A stretch of 64,000 bases of DNA from assembly GCF_003946865.1 (NCBI RefSeq), contig NZ_QXTH01000003.1:186001-250000 (forward strand), given 5' to 3'. The stretch is from Antribacter gilvus. GTDB taxonomy: Bacteria; Actinomycetota; Actinomycetes; Actinomycetales; Cellulomonadaceae. This document shows, piece by piece, positions 54,444 through 63,846 of the stretch. The position numbers and the translations under genes were made by a program. Positions within the stretch are counted from its first letter, which is position 1. Each line of letters opens with the position of its first letter. The notes under the pieces are model-generated. The model ran no database searches. It had not been told where the DNA came from and worked only from the letters and a program-made list of their open reading frames with translations.

Positions 54444-57167
54444 ATGTCCATCGTCCAGGACACGGGTGCCGTGTCGTCCGTGGCGGGCGCCGTCCTGGTA
54501 CCCGTCACGGACGGGGCCGGACGTCCCGTCGTGTCGGCGACGTTCGTGCTCGCGCGCCCGCCGCGGCCCGACGAGCGGCTCGGTCCGCTCGTGGTGCGCG
54601 GTGTGCTCGCCGTCGAGCTGGCACTCACGCTGCCCGAGCGGTCCCCGCTCGTCGCGACCACGACCTTCCAGGTCGTCCGCGAGGGGGAGGTGCTCGGGGA
54701 GCGCACCGTCTCCGGCCCGTTCGCGCACGGCGCGGTCGACGCCGTCGTGACGGGGCCCCTGGCCGCCGAGCTCCTCGACGGGATCCTCGGCGGACCCACC
54801 GGGATCGGCCTGCGCGCCGAGGCCTGTACCGCGGTCCCGCCCGGTGGCCGCTCCGCGGGCCATACAGCGACCGCCGGGATGGACCTGCTGTCCCGGGCGA
54901 TCTCGCGCGAGCCCGAGGCGTACGTCCACCTCGTCTGCGAGGACGGCGGCGCCCTGCACGACGTGCTGCCCGTCCGCCGGAGCGCCCCGGCGCGCGGGGC
55001 GGGAGCGCGCCGGCTGCCGCGGGTCGCGCGTGGCAAGGAGGTGATGTCGCTCTCGGCGGCCCTGGGTCGCCCGACCGCCTCGGTCACACCGCTGTCGGCG
55101 GCCGCTCACCTCGGCGCCGTCGTCACCCCCGTGCTCGTCACCGAGGCCCTCGGGCTGCCCCCGCGGCTGCGCACGGGCCCCGACGTCGTCGACCCGGCGG
55201 CTCCCGTGTGGCCGGACCTGAGCCGTGCGGGCCACCTCTGGTACGCCCCTGCGCTGACCGTCATGACCCCCGACCCTGCGGCAGGCCATGAGGGCGCGCC
55301 GTTCGGCTTCACCGTCGCGACCGAGCCGGGCCACTCGCTCGACGGCGTCCCGGCGCTCGGGGCCACCGTGGACGTCACCCTGGTCGCGGGACCGTCCCCC
55401 GAGACCGTCGCGGCGGCCAAGGCCGCGGGCGGCACCCTGCACGCGGTCACGCTGACCGCGCCGCTGGTCCAGCTCGAGATCCCGTTCCGGGACGAGGGCG
55501 GCGTCACCCGGGTGGAACGGATCCCGGCCACGAGCACCGACGCGACGGAGGTCACGGAAGGGACCGTCGTCCGCGCTCGGTTCCGCCTCCTCGACGCCTG
55601 GGCCCGGCTCGCCTACGGCGCGCTCTCGACGCCCGGCTTCCAGACGTCGCCTGCCGTCGTGTCGCTCACCGGGACCTTCGACGGGTGGCGGCAGCGGACC
55701 ACGCAGCCCGTCCTCGGCACGGCGAACCTGTGGGCGATCGACGCCCCCGCCGTCACGGTACGGCGGCCGCGGACAGGCGCTCGCGCGGCCCGCCGCGGGC
55801 CGGCAGGGCGCGCGCCGGGGGCGAGCCTGGCCCTGGCGATCCTTCCGCCGGCCGTCCTGGCCGGGTCGGTGGGGCCCGCCTGGCAGATCCGTCCCGACCT
55901 GCTGGACCGGCTCACCCGGCGCGAGCGGGAGCGGGCGCGCCTCACGGTGCGCCGCACCGTGGAGGCGTCGTTCCCGTGCGCGACCCTCGGCGAGCTGTAC
56001 CGCGAGGTGGCCGACGACGGCACCACCCGTGCCGTCGGGTGCCGTCCGGCCCTGCAGCTGGGACAGACGGAGCACCGCACGTACGAGCCGCTGCCCGTCG
56101 CGGCGGCGCTCGGTCACGCCCAGGTGCTCCGCAGCCTCCGGAGCCCGGGCCGGTTCCTCGTCGTACCGGAGCGGTACGGGGTGGGCCGGTTCGCCGCCGA
56201 CGACGACCGTCCCTACCGGCCGCGCCTGCTGGTGCACAGCACGATCGACACCGACGACCTGTCCCAGGTGCGGTGCGTGATCGCGGCGGGCCTCGAGCCC
56301 GACCTACCGCCCTCGGTCCGCTCGGCGATCCTCGCCGAGCTGCGCGAGCACCACCCGGACCCGGTCCTGGAGCTCCCGCCGTCCGCGGGCGTGGAACCCG
56401 CGGTGCGCTGGGCGGTCCCGTCCGAGACGGACGTCGTGGAGCTCGCGACCGCCGACGGCTACGAGGTCACGGTGTCCTGCGGCATCGCCCTCTTCCTCGC
56501 CCTGCGCTCGCTCCTCGAGCGCGGTGGCGTCGTCGGGGTGGCCACCCTCGAGCTGCCCGGAGGCCTGCTGGTCTCGAGCCGCCTGGTGCTCGCCGCCGGT
56601 TCCATCACCGGGCCGTACGACGGCGGCGTGGTCGAGCAGACGGCCGGGCCGGGGACCGTGACGCTCACCAACCGCGCCGGGGTCGGCGTCGCCGTCAGCG
56701 GCCTGGCCCGCGACGGGGCGGTCGTGGCGCCCGTGTCGGCGGTGCTCGTCCCCGGCGGGACCGTCGAGGTCGCCGTGCCGGACGCGGGACCGTTCGACGT
56801 CGAGTACCGGTGCGACACGGGCCGCGAGGCGTTCGACGAGATTCCCGCATACATCGACGACCTCGAGGTCGGGATCACGTTCGTGGCCACCGAGGCGGCG
56901 CTCGCGGGCGTCGCCGGCCTGCAGGTGAGCACGTCGTTCATCGGCCGGGACGACCCGGACGACCTCGAGCTCACCGCCACGACCCCACAGGCGCGGCGCG
57001 ACTACGTGCTGCCGCTCACGACGTTCGCCGGCGACCCCACGCTCGTGCTGCGCGTGACGGCGGTCGGCACGGACGGCACACGGACCACCTCGGACCCGGT
57101 CACCTGGCCGATCCGCGCCCGCGGGACGGTCGTGCCGATCGGCCCGGCGCTCCCGGCCGGGACCTAG
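54444..57167 (+). CDS. Large uncharacterised multi-domain beta protein (cluster gene 2)
   Basis: 907 residues, no signal peptide. The N-terminal ~100 residues have a beta-sandwich pattern (AVLVPVTDGAGRPVVSATFVLARPP; VVRGVLAVELALTLPERSPL). A Pro/Arg-rich basic hinge lies at about 435-460. Residues about 480-520 are a basic helix (LLDRLTRRERERARLTVRR). The last ~250 residues are further beta-sandwich modules (VGVAVSGLARDGAVVAPVSAVLVPGGTVEVAV). Nothing matches a named family. The ATG is 11 bp past the previous stop without a Shine-Dalgarno, so translation is likely coupled. Confidence 0.75.
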   Translation: MSIVQDTGAVSSVAGAVLVPVTDGAGRPVVSATFVLARPPRPDERLGPLVVRGVLAVELALTLPERSPLVATTTFQVVREGEVLGERTVSGPFAHGAVDAVVTGPLAAELLDGILGGPTGIGLRAEACTAVPPGGRSAGHTATAGMDLLSRAISREPEAYVHLVCEDGGALHDVLPVRRSAPARGAGARRLPRVARGKEVMSLSAALGRPTASVTPLSAAAHLGAVVTPVLVTEALGLPPRLRTGPDVVDPAAPVWPDLSRAGHLWYAPALTVMTPDPAAGHEGAPFGFTVATEPGHSLDGVPALGATVDVTLVAGPSPETVAAAKAAGGTLHAVTLTAPLVQLEIPFRDEGGVTRVERIPATSTDATEVTEGTVVRARFRLLDAWARLAYGALSTPGFQTSPAVVSLTGTFDGWRQRTTQPVLGTANLWAIDAPAVTVRRPRTGARAARRGPAGRAPGASLALAILPPAVLAGSVGPAWQIRPDLLDRLTRRERERARLTVRRTVEASFPCATLGELYREVADDGTTRAVGCRPALQLGQTEHRTYEPLPVAAALGHAQVLRSLRSPGRFLVVPERYGVGRFAADDDRPYRPRLLVHSTIDTDDLSQVRCVIAAGLEPDLPPSVRSAILAELREHHPDPVLELPPSAGVEPAVRWAVPSETDVVELATADGYEVTVSCGIALFLALRSLLERGGVVGVATLELPGGLLVSSRLVLAAGSITGPYDGGVVEQTAGPGTVTLTNRAGVGVAVSGLARDGAVVAPVSAVLVPGGTVEVAVPDAGPFDVEYRCDTGREAFDEIPAYIDDLEVGITFVATEAALAGVAGLQVSTSFIGRDDPDDLELTATTPQARRDYVLPLTTFAGDPTLVLRVTAVGTDGTRTTSDPVTWPIRARGTVVPIGPALPAGT

Positions 57168-57195
57168 AGAGCAGCACTGGACAAGGAGGACGATC

Positions 57196-58650
57196 ATGAC
57201 CGGATACTCGCTCCACATCGGGCTCAACCACGTCGATCCCGCGGCCTACAACGGCTGGGACGGCGCACTGAACGGTTGCATCAACGACGCGAACGCGATG
57301 GTGGCGCTCGCACAGCAGGCGGGATTCACGCCCACACGGCTCCTCGACGGGCAGGCGACGTCGCAGGCGGTGGTCGGGGAGCTCGCGCTCCTCGCCCAGC
57401 GCGCCGTGGCGGGCGACCTGTGCCTGGTCACCTACTCGGGCCACGGCGGCCACGTCGACGACGCGAGCGGCGACGACGAGGACGGCCAGGACGAGACGTG
57501 GGTCCTGTTCGACCGTCAGGTCCTCGACGACGAGCTCGCTCAGATGTGGGCGCAGTTCCGCCCCGGCGTCCGGATCCTCGTGCTCTCCGACTCGTGCCAC
57601 TCGGGCACGGTGGCCAAGAGCACCGTCGCCCAGGCGAGCCGGGACAGCCTCGCGCAGGTCTGCGCGCGGACGCGCGACGTACCCGACGTGACGGCCACCC
57701 GGCCCAAGCACATGCCGTACGCCGTGCAGTCCGCCGACAACGAACGGCGGCGCGGTACGTACCAGTTCGTGCAGGCGCTCGCCGGTACCCGGTCCACCGC
57801 GATCACGCAGGCCTCGGTGATCCTGATCTCCGGCTGTCAGGACAACCAGCTGTCGTACGACGGCGACGTGAACGGCCAGTTCACGGGGACGTTGCTGCGG
57901 GTGTGGCAGTCGGGGGCCTTCAGCGGCGACCACAAGGCGTTCCACTCCGCGATCGTGGCGCAGATGCCGCCCGACCAGACGCCGAACCTCTACCTGACGG
58001 GAGCCAACGACCTGGCGTTCCTCGGGCAGCGGCCGTTCACCGTGTCGCCGGCGGGCCCTGCTCCCTCCAGCCAGGGCACACCGCCGAACCCCGTCGTGGT
58101 GCCGCCGAGCGCGCGTCCGACGCTGCGACAGGGGGCAGTCGGTCCCGACGTGGCCTACCTCCAGGAGCGCCTCAACGCGCACGGCGCGAGCCTGTCGATC
58201 GACGCCTCGTTCGGGCCGGCCACCACGCGCGCGGTCGCCGGCTTCCAGTCGGCGCAGGGCCTGGTGGCTGACGGCGTCGTCGGTCCGGCCTCGTGGAACG
58301 CGCTCGAGACGGCGCCCGTGGGTGGGACGTCCGGGGGGTACACGCCGGCGCCCGCTCCGTACACGCCGGCGCCTGCTCCTGCGCCCGCTCCGGCGCCGTA
58401 CACGCCCGCGCCGGCGCCGGCTCCCGCGCCGGTGACGGTCACCACGGCCCCCCGGCCGACCGTCCGGCGGGGGTCGTCGGGCGAGCACGTGCGGTACCTG
58501 CAGCACAGGCTGTCCCAGCAGGGCTACTCGGTGTCCGCCGACGGGAGCTTCGGGCCCGGGACGGAGTCCGCCGTGCGGTCCTTCCAGCGTTCGTTCGGGC
58601 TGTTCGCGGACGGCGTCGTCGGGCCCAGGACCTGGGAGCTGCTCGGCTGA
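57196..58650 (+). CDS. Caspase-like protease with two peptidoglycan-binding domains
   Basis: 484 residues after AAGGAGG. The p20-type domain (about 1-280) begins GYSLHIGLNHVDP and has the dyad His83 (TYSGHGGH) and Cys134 (SDSCHSG), with an acidic DDEDGQDETW loop (about 93-102). Two PG_binding_1 domains follow at about 307-371 (RQGAVGPDVAYLQERL) and 421-483 (RRGSSGEHVRYLQHRL), joined by a TPAPAP repeat linker. No signal peptide is present, so its route to the wall is unclear. It is an orthocaspase by motif; Arg/Lys specificity is inferred from the acidic loop. It is the third gene of the unit and ends at a strong hairpin. Confidence 0.88.
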   Translation: MTGYSLHIGLNHVDPAAYNGWDGALNGCINDANAMVALAQQAGFTPTRLLDGQATSQAVVGELALLAQRAVAGDLCLVTYSGHGGHVDDASGDDEDGQDETWVLFDRQVLDDELAQMWAQFRPGVRILVLSDSCHSGTVAKSTVAQASRDSLAQVCARTRDVPDVTATRPKHMPYAVQSADNERRRGTYQFVQALAGTRSTAITQASVILISGCQDNQLSYDGDVNGQFTGTLLRVWQSGAFSGDHKAFHSAIVAQMPPDQTPNLYLTGANDLAFLGQRPFTVSPAGPAPSSQGTPPNPVVVPPSARPTLRQGAVGPDVAYLQERLNAHGASLSIDASFGPATTRAVAGFQSAQGLVADGVVGPASWNALETAPVGGTSGGYTPAPAPYTPAPAPAPAPAPYTPAPAPAPAPVTVTTAPRPTVRRGSSGEHVRYLQHRLSQQGYSVSADGSFGPGTESAVRSFQRSFGLFADGVVGPRTWELLG

Positions 58651-58656
58651 GGACCG

Positions 58657-58690
58657 GTGCGGGGCTCGCGCGAAGGCGCGGGTCCCGCAC
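58657..58690 (+). terminator. Terminator hairpin after the caspase gene
   Basis: A 15-bp stem (58657-58671 with 58676-58690, two wobble pairs) and loop GAAG lies 6 bp after the stop. It closes the three-gene unit. Confidence 0.75.
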
Positions 58691-58734
58691 CCGTGCGCGG
58701 GGACGATCCTGGCCCGCCGTGCGTTGGGCCCGGC

Positions 58735-59421
58735 GTGGACCACCTGATACTCGAGCTGACCGATCTCGCCGTGGGCTACGGGGACAACGCCGTCAGCCCA
58801 CCCGTGACGCTGGACGTCGGGCCGGGTGAGCTCGTCGCCGTGATCGGCGCCAACGGCACCGGCAAGTCGACCCTCCTGCGGACGGTGCTCGGGCTGCAGG
58901 AGCCGCTCGGCGGCGTCGTGCGGGCCTTCGGCCGCGAGGTGGACGAGCGGGAGAAGGGCTTTCGGGCCCGGGTCGCGGGCGTGCTCGACGACGACGCGTT
59001 CTTCCCCGGGGTGACGGTGCGGGAGCACCTGGTGCTGGTGGCGCGCGGGCACGGCGTACCGGGTGCTGGCGCGGTGGTGGACGACGTGCTCGGCCGGCTC
59101 GGCCTGGCCGACCACGCGGACGCGGTGCCGTACGCGCTGTCGTCGGGACAGCGCCGCCGGTTCCTGCTGGCCGGCGCGTTCGTGCGGCCGCGCGACCTCC
59201 TCGTGCTCGACGAGCCCGAGCAGCGTCTCGACCTCCGGATGCGGGGCGAGCTCGCGGGCTTCCTGCGCGCGGAGTCCGACGCCGGCACCGCCGTGCTCTT
59301 CGCCACCCACGACGACCGCCTGCTCGCCGCGACCGGTGCCAGGGCGCTCCTGATCTCCGAGGACGGGGTCCGCGTGCTCGAGCCCGCCGAGGCCCAGGCG
59401 GCGCTCGAGGCGGTGCGATGA
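58735..59421 (+). CDS. ABC transporter ATP-binding protein
   Basis: 228 residues from GTG 58735 (MDHLILELTDLAVGYGDNAV). Walker A is GANGTGKST, signature ALSSGQRRRF, Walker B LLVLDEPEQRLDLR, switch His in ATHDD. It overlaps the next membrane gene by 4 bp, so the two form one transporter or efflux complex. The LSSGQ signature and the short size resemble simple export ATPases. Substrate unknown; the fold is cytoplasmic at the membrane. Confidence 0.88.
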   Translation: MDHLILELTDLAVGYGDNAVSPPVTLDVGPGELVAVIGANGTGKSTLLRTVLGLQEPLGGVVRAFGREVDEREKGFRARVAGVLDDDAFFPGVTVREHLVLVARGHGVPGAGAVVDDVLGRLGLADHADAVPYALSSGQRRRFLLAGAFVRPRDLLVLDEPEQRLDLRMRGELAGFLRAESDAGTAVLFATHDDRLLAATGARALLISEDGVRVLEPAEAQAALEAVR

Positions 59422-61034
59422 GCGAGGACGCAGCTCCTCGCCTGGGCGGCGGGGCTGTCACCGACGCGGACGAGCAGCTCAGCGGGACGGAGCTGCGCCG
59501 GCTGACCACCCGGGTGCGGCTGGCCCGTGCCGGGGTGACCCCGGGCGAGCTGTTCACGGACCTGGCCGGCACGGTGATCTCCGTGGCGATCGCCGCCGGG
59601 ATGCTCGTCGGGATCGCCGGCTGGACGCGGGACCTCCTGGACACGGGCCCCGGAACGCTCGGTCCCGGGCTGGTCCAGGGCCTCGGGCTCGCCGCACTCC
59701 TGGTCTCGGGCGCGGGCCTGGCGCTGCGCCTGGGCCCGGCCGGCGTCGGGGCGGCGGGGGTGCGCTGGTGGGTCCCGACCACGGCCGACCGGAGCGGGCT
59801 GGTCCGGCCGTCGGTCGCCATGACGCTGCTCGCCTGGACCGCCGGCGGCGGGCTGGGCGGAGGAGTGCTCGCCGGCGTGGCGGGGGCCGACGTCGCGACG
59901 GGGCTCGCGACCACGGCGCTCGGCGCGGCGGTCGGGCTGCTCGTCGTGGCGTCGGCGGGGATGCTCCAGGCGGGGAGGGCTCCTGAGCCGGGGGAGCGCG
60001 GCGGCCCGGCGTCGGGCGCACCCCGGTGGAACCGCGCCTCCGTGCGGAACCGCGCCTCCGTGCGGGACCGCGTCGCGGTCCTGCTCGACCTGTTGCTCGC
60101 CGCCGTGCCGGCGGCCGGGGTGGTGGTCCTCCTGACCGGCTCGGCCGACCTGGGGACGTGGGCCGCCCCGTGGTGGGTCTCGGCGGTCGTGGCGGTCACG
60201 GGGGCCGTCCTCGCGGTCCTGTGGACCGCGCGGCTGGAGCGGGTCGGCGCGCCCGAGCTCCGGGCACGGGCCGCGGTCGCGGACCAGCTGCTCGGGGCGG
60301 TCCTCTCGGCCGACACCCGAGGGCTCGGCCGCGCCCTGTCCACGGGACCGAGGCCGGGGCGCCGTCGTCGGCTCCTCGGGACGGCCGCGGGGGCCGTGCG
60401 CGGGCCGCGGTCGGCGCTCCTCGCCGCGGACCTGCTCCTCGTGCTGCGCGCGCCCGCGACCCTGGCCGGGATCGTCGCGCTCGCGGCGCTCGGCGTGGTC
60501 GCGGTGCAGGTGCCGCTGCTGGCCGACGGGCTGGGTCTCTGGGCCGTGCTCGCGGGGCTCGGCTACGGGGCGGGGACCGCCGCGTCGGCGGGCGCCCGGG
60601 GTGCGTCGGACGCGCCGCGGGTCGACGCTCTCCTGCCGGTCGGTGCGCGGACGGTGCGGGCCGTGCGGGTGGTGGTGCCCGCCGTCGTCGCGTCGCTCGT
60701 GCTGGCGGCCGCCGGCCTGGCGCTCGGGGACCCCCGGTGGTTCCCGGTGCTGCTCGGGGCGGCGGTGGTGCTCGGCACCGCGGCCGTGCGCGCCGCGTAC
60801 CGGCAGCCGCCGGACTGGTCCGCGCCGCTGCTCGCCACGCCGATGGGCGCCGTGCCGGTCGGGGCGGTCGCCCACGCGGCCGACGGGCCGGACCTGGCGC
60901 TGGTCGGGACGATCCCGCTCCTCGTCGCTGCGGTGACGAGCCCGTCGTGGACCGTCGCGGCGGTGCAGCTCGCCGTGGCCGTGCTGGGTGTGGCGCTCGT
61001 CCTGCCCCGGCGGGGAAAACGGCTGGTAAAGTAG
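59418..61034 (+). CDS. Multi-spanning membrane protein (DUF6297-type), ABC partner
   Basis: 538 residues with about 10-12 hydrophobic segments, starting with LFTDLAGTVISVAIAAGMLVGIAGW. It is the permease-like partner of the overlapping ATPase; the pattern of an N-terminal TM pair followed by long Ala/Gly/Val/Leu segments fits the actinobacterial DUF6297 group. Residues in the middle (GRAPEPGERGG, NRASVRNRASVRDR) are a charged loop coded by an 18-bp tandem repeat (60027-60062). It may export an unknown compound. The end overlaps a -10-like TAAAGT used by rpsO. Confidence 0.78.
   Translation: MSEDAAPRLGGGAVTDADEQLSGTELRRLTTRVRLARAGVTPGELFTDLAGTVISVAIAAGMLVGIAGWTRDLLDTGPGTLGPGLVQGLGLAALLVSGAGLALRLGPAGVGAAGVRWWVPTTADRSGLVRPSVAMTLLAWTAGGGLGGGVLAGVAGADVATGLATTALGAAVGLLVVASAGMLQAGRAPEPGERGGPASGAPRWNRASVRNRASVRDRVAVLLDLLLAAVPAAGVVVLLTGSADLGTWAAPWWVSAVVAVTGAVLAVLWTARLERVGAPELRARAAVADQLLGAVLSADTRGLGRALSTGPRPGRRRRLLGTAAGAVRGPRSALLAADLLLVLRAPATLAGIVALAALGVVAVQVPLLADGLGLWAVLAGLGYGAGTAASAGARGASDAPRVDALLPVGARTVRAVRVVVPAVVASLVLAAAGLALGDPRWFPVLLGAAVVLGTAAVRAAYRQPPDWSAPLLATPMGAVPVGAVAHAADGPDLALVGTIPLLVAAVTSPSWTVAAVQLAVAVLGVALVLPRRGKRLVK
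61027..61032 (+). promoter_or_regulatory. -10-like element for rpsO
   Basis: TAAAGT lies 86 bp before the rpsO start, at the end of the preceding frame. It would give an independent rpsO transcript. Confidence 0.4.
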
Positions 61035-61118
61035 GAGAGCCGTCTGAACGGCCGCGGATCGAGAGCGCACCGGTGAACGAGTCCTGGTGCACCGCGCAAC
61101 GACACCTGAGGAGAGCCA

Positions 61119-61388
61119 ATGCCGCTCGACACTGCCACCAAGCAGCGCATCATGTCCGAGTTCGCGACCCGCGAGGGCGACACCGGTTCGCCCGAGGTGC
61201 AGATCGCGATGCTGACCCAGCGCATCAAGGACCTGACCGAGCACCTCAAGGAGCACAAGCACGACCACCACAGCCGTCGTGGTCTGCTGCTCCTGGTCGG
61301 TCAGCGTCGTCGCCTCCTGGGTTACCTCCAGAAGATCGACATCGCGCGCTACCGCACGCTGATCGAGCGTCTCGGTCTGCGTCGCTGA
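61119..61388 (+). CDS. rpsO: 30S ribosomal protein S15
   Basis: 89 residues. S15 signature: [64 protein letters not shown]. It binds 16S central domain and, in E. coli, its own mRNA. TGAGGAGAG precedes the ATG. A hairpin after it is in the position of the RNase III site of rpsO-pnp operons. Confidence 0.97.
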   Translation: MPLDTATKQRIMSEFATREGDTGSPEVQIAMLTQRIKDLTEHLKEHKHDHHSRRGLLLLVGQRRRLLGYLQKIDIARYRTLIERLGLRR

Positions 61389-61399
61389 CAATGTCGCCT

Positions 61400-61433
61400 A
61401 CCAGCCCGGTCCCCCTGCGGGGGCCGGGCTGGT
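61400..61433 (+). terminator. Hairpin between rpsO and pnp
   Basis: ACCAGCCCGG (61400-61409) with CCGGGCTGGT (61424-61433), then CCCCC/GGGGG with a bulged T and loop TGC. It probably ends rpsO messages or serves as a processing site for pnp. The 198-bp leader of pnp has no other gene. Confidence 0.7.
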
Positions 61434-61586
61434 CTGGTGAGATGTACGAGTAACAACCAGTCCGCGCCGCCGGAACCTCGTCCGGTCCTCGGTAGTGGCC
61501 TCCCGACCTGCTCAGAGCACGCGTCGGTGGGCCTCGATCGAAGACCGTCGGGTCCGGATGGCGCACCAGACAGAAGGAGGGCACCC

Positions 61587-63845
61587 GTGGAGGGTCCCGA
61601 GATCCAGTTCGCCGAGGCCGTTATCGACAACGGCCGCTTCGGCAAGCGCACCGTCCGTTTTGAGACCGGGCGCCTCGCCCGGCAGGCCGCGGGTTCCGTG
61701 GCCGCCTACCTCGACGGCGAGACCATGCTGCTGTCGGCCACGACGGCCGGCAAGCACCCCAAGGAGCAGTTCGACTTCTTCCCCCTGACGGTGGACGTCG
61801 AGGAGCGCATGTACGCCGCGGGCCGTATCCCCGGCTCGTTCTTCCGCCGCGAGGGCCGTCCCTCGACCGAGGCGATCCTGGCCTGCCGCCTGATCGACCG
61901 CCCGCTGCGCCCCCTGTTCGTCAAGGGCCTGCGCAACGAGGTCCAGGTCGTCATCACCGTGCTGTCGATCCACCCGGACGACGCGTACGACACGCTGGCC
62001 ATCAACGCCGCCTCGGCGTCGACCCAGATCTCCGGCCTGCCGTTCTCCGGCCCGGTCGGTGCCGTCCGCATCGCCCTCATCGACGGCCAGTGGGTCGCGT
62101 TCCCCAAGTACTCCGACAAGGAGCGTGCCGTCTTCGACATGGTCGTCGCCGGCCGTGTCGTGGGTGACGACGTCGCGATCGCGATGATCGAGGCCGAGGC
62201 CTCGAACAACTCGTGGAAGCTCATCAAGGAGGAGGGCGTCGCCGCCCCCACCGAGGAGGTCGTGGCCCAGGGTATCGAGGCCGCGAAGCCGTTCCTCAAG
62301 GCCCTGTGCGAGGCGCAGGCTGCGCTCGCCGCGCAGTCGGCCAAGCCGGTCCAGGAGTTCCCGGTGTTCCCGGACTACCAGCCGGACGCGTTCGACGCGG
62401 TCGAGGCCGAGGTGGCCGCCGACCTGCGCGAGGCCCTGGCCATCGGCGACAAGCAGACCCGCGAGAACCGTCTCGACGAGATCAAGGCCGCCATGGTCGG
62501 CCGTCTCCAGGACGGCTTCGACGGCCGCGAGAAGGAGCTGTCGGCGGCGTACCGCTCGCTGCAGAAGAAGCTCGTGCGCCAGCGCGTCCTCACGGACGGC
62601 GTCCGCATCGACGGCCGCGGTCTGGCCGACATCCGCACGCTCTCGGCCGAGGTCGAGGTGCTCCCGCGTGTGCACGGCTCCGCCCTGTTCGAGCGTGGCG
62701 AGACCCAGATCATGGGCGTCACCACGCTGAACATGCTCCGCATGGAGCAGCAGATCGACTCGCTCGGTCCGGAGACGCGCAAGCGCTACATGCACAACTA
62801 CAACTTCCCGCCGTACTCGACCGGTGAGACCGGCCGCGTGGGCTCGCCCAAGCGCCGCGAGATCGGTCACGGTGCGCTCGCCGAGCGTGCCCTGGTGCCG
62901 GTGCTGCCGTCGCGCGAGGACTTCCCCTACGCGATCCGCCAGGTCTCGGAGGCGCTGGGCTCCAACGGCTCCACGTCGATGGGCTCGGTCTGCGCCTCGA
63001 CGCTGTCGCTGCTCAACGCCGGTGTGCCCCTGAAGGCGCCCGTCGCGGGCATCGCCATGGGCCTGATCTCGGACACGGTGGACGGTGAGACCCGCTACGC
63101 GGCGCTCACCGACATCCTCGGTGCCGAGGACGCGTTCGGCGACATGGACTTCAAGGTCGCCGGCACGCGCGAGTTCGTCACGGCCATCCAGCTCGACACC
63201 AAGCTCGAGGGCATCCCCGCCTCGGTGCTGACGGCCGCGCTGCTGCAGGCCCGTGACGCCCGCCTGACGATCCTCGACGTCATCGCCGAGGCCATCGACA
63301 CGCCGGACGAGATGTCACCGAACGCCCCGCGCGTTATCACGGTGAAGGTCCCGACCGACAAGATCGGCGAGGTCATCGGCCCGAAGGGCAAGATGATCAA
63401 CCAGATCCAGGAGGAGACGGGCGCGGACATCTCCATCGAGGACGACGGCACCGTGTACATCGGTGCTGTCGACGGCCCGTCGGCCGAGGCCGCCCGCGCG
63501 GCGATCAACGCGATCGCCAACCCGCACGTCCCCGAGATCGGTGAGCGTTTCGTCGGCACGGTCGTCAAGACCACGTCGTTCGGCGCGTTCATCTCGCTCG
63601 CCCCGGGGCGTGACGGTCTGCTGCACATCAGCCAGATCCGCAAGCTCGTGGGCGGCAAGCGCGTCGAGAACGTCGACGACGTGCTGTCCATCGGCCAGAA
63701 GGTCCAGGTCGAGATCGGTGAGATCGACCCGCGCGGCAAGCTCTCGCTCGTCGCCGTGACCGAGGAGTCCGAGGGTGCCGAGGGCGACGCGCCCACGGAC
63801 TCGGACGCGGCCGAGGCCGTCGCCACGGAGCCGGCGGAAGCCTGA
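61587..63845 (+). CDS. pnp: Polynucleotide phosphorylase
   Basis: 752 residues from GTG 61587 (GAAGGAGG 6-7 nt upstream). Two RNase PH cores (about 1-230 and 325-560; [67 protein letters not shown]), a helical linker, a KH domain ([25 protein letters not shown]) and an S1 domain ([23 protein letters not shown]). The final tail is acidic. It degrades RNA 3'-5' by phosphorolysis. Usual order rpsO-pnp-M16 peptidase is kept. Confidence 0.97.
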   Translation: MEGPEIQFAEAVIDNGRFGKRTVRFETGRLARQAAGSVAAYLDGETMLLSATTAGKHPKEQFDFFPLTVDVEERMYAAGRIPGSFFRREGRPSTEAILACRLIDRPLRPLFVKGLRNEVQVVITVLSIHPDDAYDTLAINAASASTQISGLPFSGPVGAVRIALIDGQWVAFPKYSDKERAVFDMVVAGRVVGDDVAIAMIEAEASNNSWKLIKEEGVAAPTEEVVAQGIEAAKPFLKALCEAQAALAAQSAKPVQEFPVFPDYQPDAFDAVEAEVAADLREALAIGDKQTRENRLDEIKAAMVGRLQDGFDGREKELSAAYRSLQKKLVRQRVLTDGVRIDGRGLADIRTLSAEVEVLPRVHGSALFERGETQIMGVTTLNMLRMEQQIDSLGPETRKRYMHNYNFPPYSTGETGRVGSPKRREIGHGALAERALVPVLPSREDFPYAIRQVSEALGSNGSTSMGSVCASTLSLLNAGVPLKAPVAGIAMGLISDTVDGETRYAALTDILGAEDAFGDMDFKVAGTREFVTAIQLDTKLEGIPASVLTAALLQARDARLTILDVIAEAIDTPDEMSPNAPRVITVKVPTDKIGEVIGPKGKMINQIQEETGADISIEDDGTVYIGAVDGPSAEAARAAINAIANPHVPEIGERFVGTVVKTTSFGAFISLAPGRDGLLHISQIRKLVGGKRVENVDDVLSIGQKVQVEIGEIDPRGKLSLVAVTEESEGAEGDAPTDSDAAEAVATEPAEA

Positions 63846-63846
63846 C

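Noticed and set aside
60027-60062. 18-bp tandem repeat in the DUF6297-type gene as a regulatory or CRISPR-like array
   Set aside because: Only two units, in frame (NRASVR twice); a simple coding duplication.
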